Origin: Lachnospiraceae bacterium
GTDB lineage: Bacteria > Bacillota > Clostridia > Lachnospirales > Lachnospiraceae
Assembly: GCA_017465475.1 (NCBI GenBank)
Contig: JAFTWC010000035.1
Coordinates: 62,001 to 126,000 of the forward strand
Reading direction: 5' to 3'
DNA length: 64,000 nt
Under the pieces are notes generated by a model that worked only from the letters and a program-made list of their open reading frames with translations, ran no database searches and had not been told where the DNA came from. The translations under genes and the position numbers were made by a program. Below, in pieces: positions 52,811 through 61,929 of this stretch (positions within the stretch are counted from its first letter, which is position 1; each line of letters starts with the position of its first letter).

Positions 52811-53656
52811 CTATTCCTCTTGTCCGGACAAATAATTTGTCAAATGAAAGTGTGGAATTTTGTGAGCAAGAAATAAGGTTCCTGTCGATTCTCCTTTTAA
52901 TATTCTCCGAATATTCTCCACATCATTTCCGTTTGTTATCACCATGTCCGCGCCGGAATCTGCTGCAATCCGGGCAGCGGAAATCTTTGTCTTCATACCA
53001 CCGGTACCAAGGGTGGTTCCTGCTCCTTTTCCCATACTTATGTATTCCTCGGTAAGCTCCGGTACGAGTTCAATGAACTTTGCATCCGGATTCTTACGCG
53101 GGTCGTCGGTATAAAGCCCGTCAATATCCGATAATAAAATCAATAAATCTGCGTGAATCAGTGCCGCTACAATAGCAGACAACGTATCATTATCGCCTAC
53201 CGCTAATTCATCGGTGGAAATGGTATCATTTTCGTTTACAATCGGAATCACACCAAGCTCATTTAACTTCTCAAATGTATTTCTTGCATTTATACGGCTG
53301 GTATCATCAATCATAGTATACTTCGTCATTAAAATCTGCGCAGCATTCTGATGATACTCGGAAAACAGTTTCTGATAAACAGTCATAAGACTTGCCTGTC
53401 CGATAGCTGCACATGCTTGCTTTTCCGAGGTTTCCGTCGGCTTGTGCTGTAATCCCAGGGCTTTTCTTCCTACCGCAATTGCACCGGAAGACACTAACAC
53501 CACTTCTTTTCCCCCATTTCGAAGATCCGTAAGCAAACGTACCAAACGTTCCATTTTCTCTAAATTCAAGTGTCCGGTTTCCTCATGAGTCAAAGAGGAA
53601 GAACCGATTTTAATGACAATTCTCTTTTTATCCTTTAACGCGTCTCTGTAATCCAT
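52811..53656 (-). CDS. proB: Glutamate 5-kinase (without PUA domain)
   Basis: A 281-aa amino-acid kinase that phosphorylates glutamate for proline synthesis. IVIKIGSSSLTHEETG, VLVSSGAIAVGRKAL, NENDTISTDELAVGDNDTLS and GTGGMKTKISAA are present. It stops after the kinase fold, so it lacks the C-terminal PUA domain of the E. coli enzyme, as in several Firmicutes. The ribosome site is AAAGGAAAAC. Confidence 0.95.
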   Translation of the reverse strand: MDYRDALKDKKRIVIKIGSSSLTHEETGHLNLEKMERLVRLLTDLRNGGKEVVLVSSGAIAVGRKALGLQHKPTETSEKQACAAIGQASLMTVYQKLFSEYHQNAAQILMTKYTMIDDTSRINARNTFEKLNELGVIPIVNENDTISTDELAVGDNDTLSAIVAALIHADLLILLSDIDGLYTDDPRKNPDAKFIELVPELTEEYISMGKGAGTTLGTGGMKTKISAARIAADSGADMVITNGNDVENIRRILKGESTGTLFLAHKIPHFHLTNYLSGQEE

Positions 53657-53679
53657 TTTGTTTTCCTTTCCACCTATGT

Positions 53680-55284
53680 TCAAACGCTTCCCGGCCGATA
53701 CCGTTCCGCGATTTTTTCATATACTTTTATACCGTCCACTGCCGCCGATACAATACCGCCCGCATAGCCGGCCCCTTCACCGCATGGATAAAGCCCTGCA
53801 ACCGTCGACATCAACATCTCATCTCGCTCGATACGTATCGGTGAAGAAGTTCTTGCTTCCACACCAAGAAGAACGGCTTCTTCATCGGCGAATCCTTTGA
53901 TTTTCTTATCAAACGCAGAGATTCCATCAATCAAACTTTCCGTTATAAAAGACGGCAGACATTCTTCTAAGGAAGTGAGCTTATAAGCTCCCTTTGTATT
54001 CGGAATAATATGACCTATTGTAACAGATGGTTTGTGATTTAACAAGTCCCCAAACAACTGAACCGGGATTTTTCCTTCTCCGGCACGATACGCCGCCCCT
54101 TCCAGTCTTCTCTGGAACTCCACACCGGCAAGTACATCCTCTGTATCTCCGCCGAAATCTTCCGGGGTTACAGTTACAATCATGGCACTGTTGGCATTTC
54201 GTTCATCTCTGGCATGATTGCTCATTCCGTTTACCGTCAGACGTTCTGCCTCCGAAGATGCATTTACTACAAATCCTCCCGGACACATGCAGAAGGAATA
54301 GACTCCCCTGCCGTTTGCAGCGGTATGAGTCAACTTATAGTCCGCCGCCGGAAGCAACTCCGCCGCTTCTCCGTATTGAGCTCTGTTAATCAGTTCCTGT
54401 TCATGCTCGATTCGTACACCTACCGCAAAAGCTTTCTTAGACATAGGAACCGAATGCTTCTTTAACATGGAAAATGTATCTCTTGCACTGTGTCCAATGG
54501 CAAGGACTGCCACTTCGCAAGGAAGAAACTCTTCTCCAAGATACAGACCGCTAAGCCTGTTATTTTCAATGGCTAAGTCGGTAACCTTTGCATGAAACCG
54601 CACTTCTCCTCCCAGACGAATCAGTTCCTTTCGCATATTCACGATAACATTCCGTAAACAATCGGTGCCGATATGAGGCTTATTTAAATATGTAATCTCC
54701 TCCGGTGCACCAAATGCGGTAAAGGTCTCGAGCACCGAACGAATCCGTCCCGTGGTCTCCTTTACCATGGTATTTAATTTTCCGTCGGAAAACGTGCCTG
54801 CGCCGCCTTCTCCGAATTGTACGTTGGTTTCCGTATCAAGTGTTCCGTTTTTCCAGAATGTATTTACAATCCCGACACGTTCCTCCACCGAAGCTCCCCG
54901 TTCCAAAAGAATCGGTGCATATCCGTTAAGAGCCAGACGGTAGGCACAAAAAAGCCCTGCCGGTCCTGCACCGATCACCACCGGGCGATGAGACAAACTT
55001 TCTGTTCCCGACGGGATGTGTGTATACACCATGGGTTCCGCTTTTATCGCAATCTGCGGCTTTACACGGCGAAGAACTTTTTCTTCCAATTCCTTTGTAC
55101 GCAGTTTTGCTTCACATACATAGGAATAATGAATATCATCTTTCTTTCTGGCATCCAAAGAACGCTTCACCGGACGAAGTTCTGTAATATCCTCCGGTTT
55201 CACCGAAAGCATCTTTGCCGCTTTTTTCCGCAACTCCTCTTTATTATGCTCGATTTTTATTTTCAGCTGTTGAATGCGAAGCAT
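53680..55284 (-). CDS. FAD-dependent oxidoreductase (COG2509 family)
   Basis: A 534-aa flavoprotein. An N-terminal helical region (LRIQQLKIKIEH) precedes the FAD-binding GAGPAGLFCAYRLA, with NVQFGEGGAGTFSDGKLNT, VLAIGHSARDTF, CMCPGGFVVNASSE and a C-terminal LYPCGEGAGYAGGI. The substrate is unknown for the family. The start ATG has ATCGGAGG upstream and lies 41 bases inside the preceding flavoprotein gene, so the two are translationally linked. proB follows after 23 bases. Confidence 0.88.
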   Translation of the reverse strand: MLRIQQLKIKIEHNKEELRKKAAKMLSVKPEDITELRPVKRSLDARKKDDIHYSYVCEAKLRTKELEEKVLRRVKPQIAIKAEPMVYTHIPSGTESLSHRPVVIGAGPAGLFCAYRLALNGYAPILLERGASVEERVGIVNTFWKNGTLDTETNVQFGEGGAGTFSDGKLNTMVKETTGRIRSVLETFTAFGAPEEITYLNKPHIGTDCLRNVIVNMRKELIRLGGEVRFHAKVTDLAIENNRLSGLYLGEEFLPCEVAVLAIGHSARDTFSMLKKHSVPMSKKAFAVGVRIEHEQELINRAQYGEAAELLPAADYKLTHTAANGRGVYSFCMCPGGFVVNASSEAERLTVNGMSNHARDERNANSAMIVTVTPEDFGGDTEDVLAGVEFQRRLEGAAYRAGEGKIPVQLFGDLLNHKPSVTIGHIIPNTKGAYKLTSLEECLPSFITESLIDGISAFDKKIKGFADEEAVLLGVEARTSSPIRIERDEMLMSTVAGLYPCGEGAGYAGGIVSAAVDGIKVYEKIAERYRPGSV

Positions 55285-56512
55285 AGGTTCCTCCGATTTT
55301 CTTTCCGGCAGCCGCGCCGCTGCTCCAAGCCCATTGCAGGTTGTAGCCGCCGCAGGTACCGTCAATATCCGCTAATTCTCCGGTCACAAAAAGTCCGGTC
55401 AAAAGTTTGGATTCCATGTGTTCCGTTAATTCCGTAAGGGGAACTCCACCGGTACAGGCTTGTGCCTGTTCAAACCCATTGGTATCCGTTATTTTCACAG
55501 TAAAATGTTTTATTTTTTCTGCCAAGGCCGCAGCTTCCTTCTTTCCGTAAGCAACCGCTTGTTTCGTAGGCTCCAGACCGCACTGTTGTAAAAGAACATA
55601 ATTCAATTTATGATTACAAAGTCCCGCTAAAGCCTCTTCCGCCGTCGTCTGTTTCATTCTACTGAATCTGCGTAAAATTTCCTCCGCAAGCTCGGTCTCT
55701 GATAGATTTAAAAACAAATCGAGTTCTGCAGTCACTGATTGCTTTTTGGCCAGAGCAACCGATGCATAACGGCTCACCTGCATTACCGGAATTCCGGAAA
55801 TTCCGTAAGCAGCAAACAAAAGCTCTCCTTCTTCCTTGTAGCGTTCCTTTCCGATACAAAGGGTAACACTGCCTTCCGTACGAACACCTGCTAAGGTCTT
55901 AAAAAACTTTCCTTCCGCTTTTAACTGAACAATAGCCGGCAAGGGCTGAATGATCCGATGACCGAAACTTTTTGCAAAAAAATATCCGCTTCCGTCGGAA
56001 CCGTGGGCCGGAGAAGCTTTCCCTCCGGTAGCAAGTACCATACTTTTTCCGTAATATACTCCGTTTTCTGTTTCGGCTGCGAATCTCCCTTCCTTATCTT
56101 TATATACCCCGGACACTTTTACGTCGGTCACATACTGCACGCCCAACCGCTCTGCTTCTCGTATCAGATTTTCCGCTACAGAAGCCGCCTGTTCCGAATT
56201 TGGATAATAATACCCGTTGCGCTCTTTCGGATAAACACCGATTTTTTTAAAAAACTCCAGTGTATCCGTAAGAGAAAACGCACGTAAAACCGGCTCAGCA
56301 AGAGAAGGAGCCTCACCTCTGAAATAAGCCGGTTGCCACTCCTTATTTGTAAAATTACACTTTCCGTTTCCGGTAGCATATATTTTTTTACACAGCTTTT
56401 CTTTTTGTTCCAGTATAAGTACGTTGCATCCGCCTCCTGCGGCAAAAATTGCTGCCGAAAGCCCGGATGCACCGCCACCGATTATAATGGTATCAAATAC
56501 CTTATTTTTCAT
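55244..56512 (-). CDS. FAD-dependent oxidoreductase (HI0933/BaiN-like)
   Basis: A 422-aa flavoprotein with the N-terminal dinucleotide fold IIGGGASGLSAAIFAAGGG, ATGNGKCNFTNKEW (HI0933 family hallmark), ATGGKASPAHGSDGSG and the C-terminal GELADIDGTCGGYNLQWAWSSG. Some family members reduce bile-acid intermediates, but most have no assigned substrate. The ribosome site is GGGGAGG. It overlaps the next flavoprotein gene by 41 bases. Confidence 0.9.
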   Translation of the reverse strand: MKNKVFDTIIIGGGASGLSAAIFAAGGGCNVLILEQKEKLCKKIYATGNGKCNFTNKEWQPAYFRGEAPSLAEPVLRAFSLTDTLEFFKKIGVYPKERNGYYYPNSEQAASVAENLIREAERLGVQYVTDVKVSGVYKDKEGRFAAETENGVYYGKSMVLATGGKASPAHGSDGSGYFFAKSFGHRIIQPLPAIVQLKAEGKFFKTLAGVRTEGSVTLCIGKERYKEEGELLFAAYGISGIPVMQVSRYASVALAKKQSVTAELDLFLNLSETELAEEILRRFSRMKQTTAEEALAGLCNHKLNYVLLQQCGLEPTKQAVAYGKKEAAALAEKIKHFTVKITDTNGFEQAQACTGGVPLTELTEHMESKLLTGLFVTGELADIDGTCGGYNLQWAWSSGAAAGKKIGGTYASHSTAENKNRA

Positions 56513-56539
56513 CCGTACCTCCCCTTATATCTTAAACTC

Positions 56540-57253
56540 TTAACTGGAAAAGCCTTCCAATATAGAGTACAATTCTTCTCTGTCCTTTACATAGATGCCT
56601 TCAATTAAGGATAATCTGTCCTCTTCCGATAAATCCACTGCCGGTATATGGGTATACTCATATACCGACTCCATATCACTGTAAAATACCGTAACCATAC
56701 CGTCAGATATGTTTACATAATATTTATATGGAACCTCAGACGCATCATAGGTCTTTCGAAGTACTACTTTGTTTTCGGAAAAAGAAACTACTTCGTATGC
56801 CTGTAATCCTGCTTCGTATTCCGCCAAGGAAAGATTCTCCATATAGGCAGTTACATACTCTGTCAGTTCCTCTTTTGTCATTCCGATTAGAAACCCCGGA
56901 GCTGTTTTACTCACTGAGTCCAATTGCTTTGTTACCAGATTATAGGTTTCCTCAATATAAGACACCGTCGGTAAAACAGTGTTCCGTGGAACAAGTCCTG
57001 CTGCAATTGCTTCCTTTCCGTTTTCGGCCTCTTCCATGGCAACTTCCAGTTCTTTTTCCTGTTCCGCCAAACGATGCAGTAATGCACTATTTTCTTCGCT
57101 GACACGTTCTAACTGGGAATAAAAACTGCTTTCCTGCTCCTTAGCCTTCCTGTTAAAATCTTTTAAAGCACTTTTATAGCTGGTATAATAACACACGCAA
57201 AACAAAAGACAAAGAACCGTAGTTCCTCCGAAATACAATGCTATTTTTTTCAC
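56540..57253 (-). CDS. Membrane-anchored coiled-coil protein with BofC-like C-terminus
   Basis: A 237-aa protein. One N-terminal TM helix (about 3-25), a coiled coil (about 32-85), then a globular part. The last 60 residues, with VFYSDMESVYEYTHIPAVDL and GIYVKDREELYSILEGFSS, resemble the C-terminal domain of the forespore regulator BofC; the match is by eye and moderate. The start is the GTG following AGGAGGT by 6 bases; an earlier GTG would overlap this site. A sporulation or envelope role is inferred from the neighbouring spoVB-like gene. Confidence 0.7.
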   Translation of the reverse strand: MKKIALYFGGTTVLCLLFCVCYYTSYKSALKDFNRKAKEQESSFYSQLERVSEENSALLHRLAEQEKELEVAMEEAENGKEAIAAGLVPRNTVLPTVSYIEETYNLVTKQLDSVSKTAPGFLIGMTKEELTEYVTAYMENLSLAEYEAGLQAYEVVSFSENKVVLRKTYDASEVPYKYYVNISDGMVTVFYSDMESVYEYTHIPAVDLSEEDRLSLIEGIYVKDREELYSILEGFSS

Positions 57254-57309
57254 GGTTAACACCTCCTGTATGAAGTGTTTCCGTATTTTATTCGGACTAT
57301 ACCAAAAAC

Positions 57310-58953
57310 TTACATCAAATGAAACTTTTTGGCAAGCTTCACCAATACCGTACCCTTCGGCATATCCGAAAGTTCTTCTTCATTTACCGCACGGAATAAG
57401 AACAACAGAACAAAATAAACAAGTATTGCTATAAAAATCGCAACACAAAGGGAAATCCCGTTGCTTTTCGATAAGAATAACATTCCTCTGTAGGTTAACA
57501 AAGCAAGTACAGCCATGAATGCCGTACAAATTCCGATACGAATAAATGTCTTATCCAGCTCCTGTACATACCCCACGTCTTTTTTTAAGGTAAGCCAGTT
57601 CAGTACACTGATTACAAGCGGGAACACCATATTTCCCACTACTAAAGAATACACTCCCAACGGAGTAAACAATAAAAGAACCACATCTAATACAAGATAA
57701 AATGCCAATGACAGTACTCCGTGAAGCACCGGCACACGCATCTTGTTTACGCCCTGCAAAATACTGTTTGTAGCGGTAGAATATGCAAAAAAGATAATGG
57801 ATGCCGCTCCGATATACATCATACGGGATGTAATTTGAAGGGATTCACCCGTATCTCCGAATACAAACTGCATAATAGGACCTGCCAATACCGCCATTCC
57901 TGCCGCACAAGGAAATGCAATTAACATATTAAGCTTAATCGCCTGTGCAATACGTCCGTGCAACAATTCCTTGTTCTTTAACGTAAATGCCTGTACTACA
58001 CTCGGCAAGGTTGCCATCCCGATGGAAGATGCAATGGCAATGGGCACATTTGTCATCAAACGATATTTACCGGAATACAAACCAAATAATTCTCTGCGCA
58101 CGGTTTCTCCGATTCCTTTATAATCAAAAATCTGATTTAACAACACACTATCCAACAAGCTGCTGATGGAATACACGGTCTGATTTAATATAATCGGAAC
58201 CGTTGTAAGTAACAGCATCTTTAATAAAAATGCCCGGTCTTCATATGCTCCGATACGATCTTTTCTCAGCCTTCGCTTTAAATAGGGAAAGTAAGCAAAA
58301 AAGATAATCAACAAAAATACCAAAGCAACCAAGGCACCGCATAAAGTTCCCAGGGTACCGCCGGCTGCTCCGTATGCGGAAATCTTCGGAGAAGCACTAA
58401 AGTGACTAATTAACAGTTTTGCGGCTACAACACTGACCACCGCATTCACAATCTGCTCCAAAATCTGGGAAACTGTGGTCGGGATTACCGTATGTTTTCC
58501 CTGGAAGAACCCACGGATTACTCCTATAATGGAAAACACAAATATGGTAGGTGCCAACACCTTTAATGGAATAGCCGTACTAAGGTCCGCCTCTTTAAAC
58601 ACATAAAGCGCAATAAAATCCGCACCTAAAAACAACAATAAAGAAGCAAGGAAACCTAAGACTGTTGCAAAAATCAATCCTACCTGCAGCATATGATAGG
58701 AATTTCCGTATTCTTTTTTATCTTCACGCTCCGAAATTAACTTTGAAATTGCAGTAGGAATACTATACGTTGATAACAACAATGCGATACTGTATACCTC
58801 ATATGCATTGGAATAGGCTCCCAAACCGTCATTTCCGATGGTCTTTGCAAGCGGAATACGATATACCAATCCGATTAAACGTACCACTACAGATGCCGCC
58901 GCAAGTATAATTCCCTGAGATAAAAAACTAGTTTGTTTTTCTCTTCCTGACAT
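57310..58953 (-). CDS. SpoVB-like MOP-superfamily flippase
   Basis: A 547-aa membrane protein with about 14 TM helices, of the MATE/MOP polysaccharide-export type (KTIGNDGLGAYSNAYEVYSIA near the start and FPCAAGMAVLAGPIM in the second half). SpoVB and MurJ-like members move lipid-linked cell-wall or cortex precursors across the membrane. Which of these roles it has cannot be told. It lies 13 bases after ybeY, with a weak ACGGGG ribosome site. Confidence 0.88.
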   Translation of the reverse strand: MSGREKQTSFLSQGIILAAASVVVRLIGLVYRIPLAKTIGNDGLGAYSNAYEVYSIALLLSTYSIPTAISKLISEREDKKEYGNSYHMLQVGLIFATVLGFLASLLLFLGADFIALYVFKEADLSTAIPLKVLAPTIFVFSIIGVIRGFFQGKHTVIPTTVSQILEQIVNAVVSVVAAKLLISHFSASPKISAYGAAGGTLGTLCGALVALVFLLIIFFAYFPYLKRRLRKDRIGAYEDRAFLLKMLLLTTVPIILNQTVYSISSLLDSVLLNQIFDYKGIGETVRRELFGLYSGKYRLMTNVPIAIASSIGMATLPSVVQAFTLKNKELLHGRIAQAIKLNMLIAFPCAAGMAVLAGPIMQFVFGDTGESLQITSRMMYIGAASIIFFAYSTATNSILQGVNKMRVPVLHGVLSLAFYLVLDVVLLLFTPLGVYSLVVGNMVFPLVISVLNWLTLKKDVGYVQELDKTFIRIGICTAFMAVLALLTYRGMLFLSKSNGISLCVAIFIAILVYFVLLFLFRAVNEEELSDMPKGTVLVKLAKKFHLM

Positions 58954-58966
58954 AACAAAACCCCGT

Positions 58967-59464
58967 CTAACGATATATTTTAAGCATGTCCATAATCTGA
59001 CGTTGCTTTTCCTCCATAATCATGCGTTCTTCTTCTTCCATATGGTCAAAACCGCATAAATGTAATACACTGTGAGCCAGTAAAAAGCCCAGCTCACGCT
59101 CTATTGAATGTCCGAACTCTTCCGCCTGAGACACCACCCGTTCCACGGAAATCACAATATCGCCTAACATCAGCTCTCCTGTATCCGGGTGAAACACCTC
59201 CGGTTGTTCTTCTTCCAAATCATCAAAAAAACCCGGAACCGGATACTCTCCTATCGGAAAAGACAACACATCCGTCGGTGCATCTATCTCTCGATTCTCA
59301 CGATTGATTTCCCGAATGGAATCATTATCCGTAAATAATACGTTTACTTCCGCTTCGTAAGGGCATTCAACAAAATCTAACGTTCCGTTAATCACCAGCT
59401 CTGTTAAAGCGGTATAATCAAAGGTAAAAGGTACTTTTGTCTCTTCTTCAATGGTAATTGTCAA
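58967..59464 (-). CDS. ybeY: rRNA maturation endoribonuclease YbeY
   Basis: A 165-aa single-strand RNase for 16S rRNA 3'-end maturation and ribosome quality control. The zinc motif H-x3-H-x5-H is present in AHSVLHLCGFDH, with DVLSFP upstream. The start codon is TTG, overlapping the TGA of the HD gene (TTGA), with AAGGAGG 8 bases before it. The position after phoH and the HD gene is conserved in Firmicutes. Confidence 0.95.
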   Translation of the reverse strand: MTITIEEETKVPFTFDYTALTELVINGTLDFVECPYEAEVNVLFTDNDSIREINRENREIDAPTDVLSFPIGEYPVPGFFDDLEEEQPEVFHPDTGELMLGDIVISVERVVSQAEEFGHSIERELGFLLAHSVLHLCGFDHMEEEERMIMEEKQRQIMDMLKIYR

Positions 59465-60771
59465 AACATATCCTCCTTTATCACCTCTGCCATTGTATTC
59501 CGAATGACAGTCAAATCTGCGGCGGTAAGCCCGCTGTAACTTAAATCACCTTTGGAAAGCCGGAGATTCAACGCCCGGTCAATAACCTTTGTAATCAAAA
59601 GTCTTCCGTTTTGCGTCTTTTTTAAGTGTTCACACATACCGCAGATATTGTCAGCCAATAACACCAACGCAGCCTCTTTCGATGTAGGCTTCTCTCCGTC
59701 TACCGTATGCTCTTTTAACACCTTTTGAAGTGCATAAGGGAATTTCTCCTCCTTTGCGACAGCCAAGGTATTTTCAACCGATTTGTCACCGCGTAACCGT
59801 CCGATTTCGTGAAAATATCCGCCGCACTTTACAAGAAGTGTATCTACCTCTTCCATCCGTTCTGCCACATCAGAGGCCACAATCGCCACGCGACGGGAAT
59901 GTAAAAAGGATTTCGGATACTTCTTTGAAAACAATGTAAGAAGCTCTGCTTGTTCGTCACACAAACGCTCCAACGCACTTCTTTGCTCCGAATCTAACAG
60001 AAGCGGTTCCGGCACCGGACGATATCCCGTATAAGACACCTGCACGCCACTGCCGTCACCATACTGTTCCTCTGTTCCGGCTGCTAATTCTTCCAAAAAA
60101 TCAAAACTTTCGTTCTGCTCCCGAAGCAGTACGGTCTCCTGTAACACCTTAGAAAGAAGCAACACCGCAAAAATCACAACCACATACACAATGGCCACGC
60201 TGAAAATATCATTTGTCAAAGAGGCCTTGTCCATGGTGAAATAACAAAGAATTCGTACACTGACTAAAACTGCAGCCACGGAAATCAAAATGTTGACTCC
60301 GTCTTTCCATGACTTAGCATACGGCATTACAAAACCAAATAATAACAGGCAAACAACCTGCACAATCAACACTTCGGAAAGTATCATCTCTTGCATACTT
60401 CCAAGAATAAACAAGAAATAGATATTTAAAAACATACCGTACCGCAAACGAAATGCACATAACAGAAGTACACCTCCGAAGGTCCAAAACGGAAAAGTAA
60501 ACGGATTGTCAAATAACAGCATAAATGCCACGGAAATAAGAAATACCAGGGGAATCAGCCAAAATGCCACACCATCTGCCGCTTTTGCTTCAAAAAACAA
60601 GACATATCCTGCTGCTCCCAAAGTAAGTACGGATGCCAGTCCCAAATACACCGGATGAAAGGCTTGTCCGCTTTCCTTTAAAAACGGTATCAAAACCGCG
60701 CTTCCCATCATGAGTAAACACATGAAAAGATTCCAAAACACGGTCTTTTTCTTTACACTTGCATAACTCAT
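59461..60771 (-). CDS. Membrane HD-domain protein (PgpH/YqfF-like, reduced)
   Basis: A 436-aa protein with about 7-8 TM helices (15-215) and a cytoplasmic HD domain (about 260-430). In Firmicutes a larger c-di-AMP phosphodiesterase, PgpH/YqfF (about 700 aa), sits between phoH and ybeY. This one lacks the large extracellular domain. The metal residues differ: His291 and Asp374 (LADN) are there, but the HD doublet reads His321-Glu322 (YFHEIGRL). It may be a weakened or non-catalytic descendant. It starts 6 bases after the phoH stop. Confidence 0.78.
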   Translation of the reverse strand: MSYASVKKKTVFWNLFMCLLMMGSAVLIPFLKESGQAFHPVYLGLASVLTLGAAGYVLFFEAKAADGVAFWLIPLVFLISVAFMLLFDNPFTFPFWTFGGVLLLCAFRLRYGMFLNIYFLFILGSMQEMILSEVLIVQVVCLLLFGFVMPYAKSWKDGVNILISVAAVLVSVRILCYFTMDKASLTNDIFSVAIVYVVVIFAVLLLSKVLQETVLLREQNESFDFLEELAAGTEEQYGDGSGVQVSYTGYRPVPEPLLLDSEQRSALERLCDEQAELLTLFSKKYPKSFLHSRRVAIVASDVAERMEEVDTLLVKCGGYFHEIGRLRGDKSVENTLAVAKEEKFPYALQKVLKEHTVDGEKPTSKEAALVLLADNICGMCEHLKKTQNGRLLITKVIDRALNLRLSKGDLSYSGLTAADLTVIRNTMAEVIKEDMF

Positions 60772-60777
60772 ATACTT

Positions 60778-61929
60778 TTACTTCCGCGCGAAAAAGCGCT
60801 CCCCCTTTTTCCTTGCAGCAGTTTTCTTTCCGCTGCTGTTTTTCTTGTCTAAGACAACGGTCTTTTTGGTAAACTCAACCGGCTTTTTATCACTATTCTC
60901 CGGCTTTTTCCCCGGCTCCGTAACGGTCTTTTTTGCTTCGGTAACCATTTTTTGTCCCGCCGGCTTCTTTGCATTCATCTGCTCATATTCATCGTAAGCA
61001 TGTACAATCTTTTGTACCAACGGATGACGAACCACATCCTGTGAAGTCAATTCACAAATACCGATATCGTCAATCTTTTTCAAAACGCGAAGTGCCACGT
61101 CAAGACCGGAGGTTGCCCCACTCGGCAAATCCTTTTGGGACAAGTCACCGGTAATAATCACCTTGGAACCGAATCCGATACGGGTTAAAAACATCTTCAT
61201 CTGAGCAGGAGTAGTATTCTGCGCTTCATCCAAAATGATAAAGGCATTATCTAAGGTTCTGCCTCGCATATACGCAAGAGGTGCCACCTCAATCAAACCT
61301 TTTTCCATATTTTTCGTAAAACTGTCCGCTCCCATAATCTGATACAACGCATCATAAAGCGGACGCAAGTACGGGTCTACCTTGCTTTGCAAGTCCCCCG
61401 GCAGAAACCCAAGCTTTTCTCCTGCTTCAATGGCCGGACGGGTCAAAATAATTCTGCTTACTTCATCATTTTTAAATGCAGTAATGCCCATGGCCATGGC
61501 AAGATACGTCTTACCGGTACCGGCAGGCCCTACACCGAATACAATCATTTTCTTACGAATCAGATCCACATACTGCTTCTGCCCCAAGGTCTTCGGCTTA
61601 ATCGGCTTTCCCTGAATGGTATGACAAATGGTGTCCTTATCAATCTCTGTAACGGCCGCTTCCTGGGCCTTCGGTAAAAGGGAAAGGGCATAGGACACAT
61701 TCTGCTCCGTAATGGCATTGCCTCGCTCGGATAACAAACAAAGCTGGTCAATGACACGCTTTGCCTGTTCCGCAGCCTCCGGGGTACCTAAAATCTTTAA
61801 CTTATCGTTACGAACAATCAGTGTAACACCTAAATTCTTTTCAATCAACTTGGCATACGCATCGAACTGACCGAAAATATTTCTGCTATGCTCCACCGGA
61901 AGTACCATCGTTGTTTCCACTATACTCAT
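60778..61929 (-). CDS. phoH: PhoH-family ATPase
   Basis: A 383-aa P-loop protein linked to RNA metabolism and ybeY. An N-terminal KH-like part is followed by Walker A GVGPAGTGKTYLA, ILTRPAIEAGEKLGFLPGDL, Walker B FIILDEAQN and ITGDLSQKDLP. After about residue 325 comes a lysine-rich, low-complexity tail (KKTVTEPGKK, KKPVEFTKK...RKKGERFF) that ordinary PhoH proteins do not have; it may bind RNA or membrane. The start is the ATG behind GTGGAGG; it overlaps yqfD by 44 bases. Confidence 0.93.
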   Translation of the reverse strand: MSIVETTMVLPVEHSRNIFGQFDAYAKLIEKNLGVTLIVRNDKLKILGTPEAAEQAKRVIDQLCLLSERGNAITEQNVSYALSLLPKAQEAAVTEIDKDTICHTIQGKPIKPKTLGQKQYVDLIRKKMIVFGVGPAGTGKTYLAMAMGITAFKNDEVSRIILTRPAIEAGEKLGFLPGDLQSKVDPYLRPLYDALYQIMGADSFTKNMEKGLIEVAPLAYMRGRTLDNAFIILDEAQNTTPAQMKMFLTRIGFGSKVIITGDLSQKDLPSGATSGLDVALRVLKKIDDIGICELTSQDVVRHPLVQKIVHAYDEYEQMNAKKPAGQKMVTEAKKTVTEPGKKPENSDKKPVEFTKKTVVLDKKNSSGKKTAARKKGERFFARK

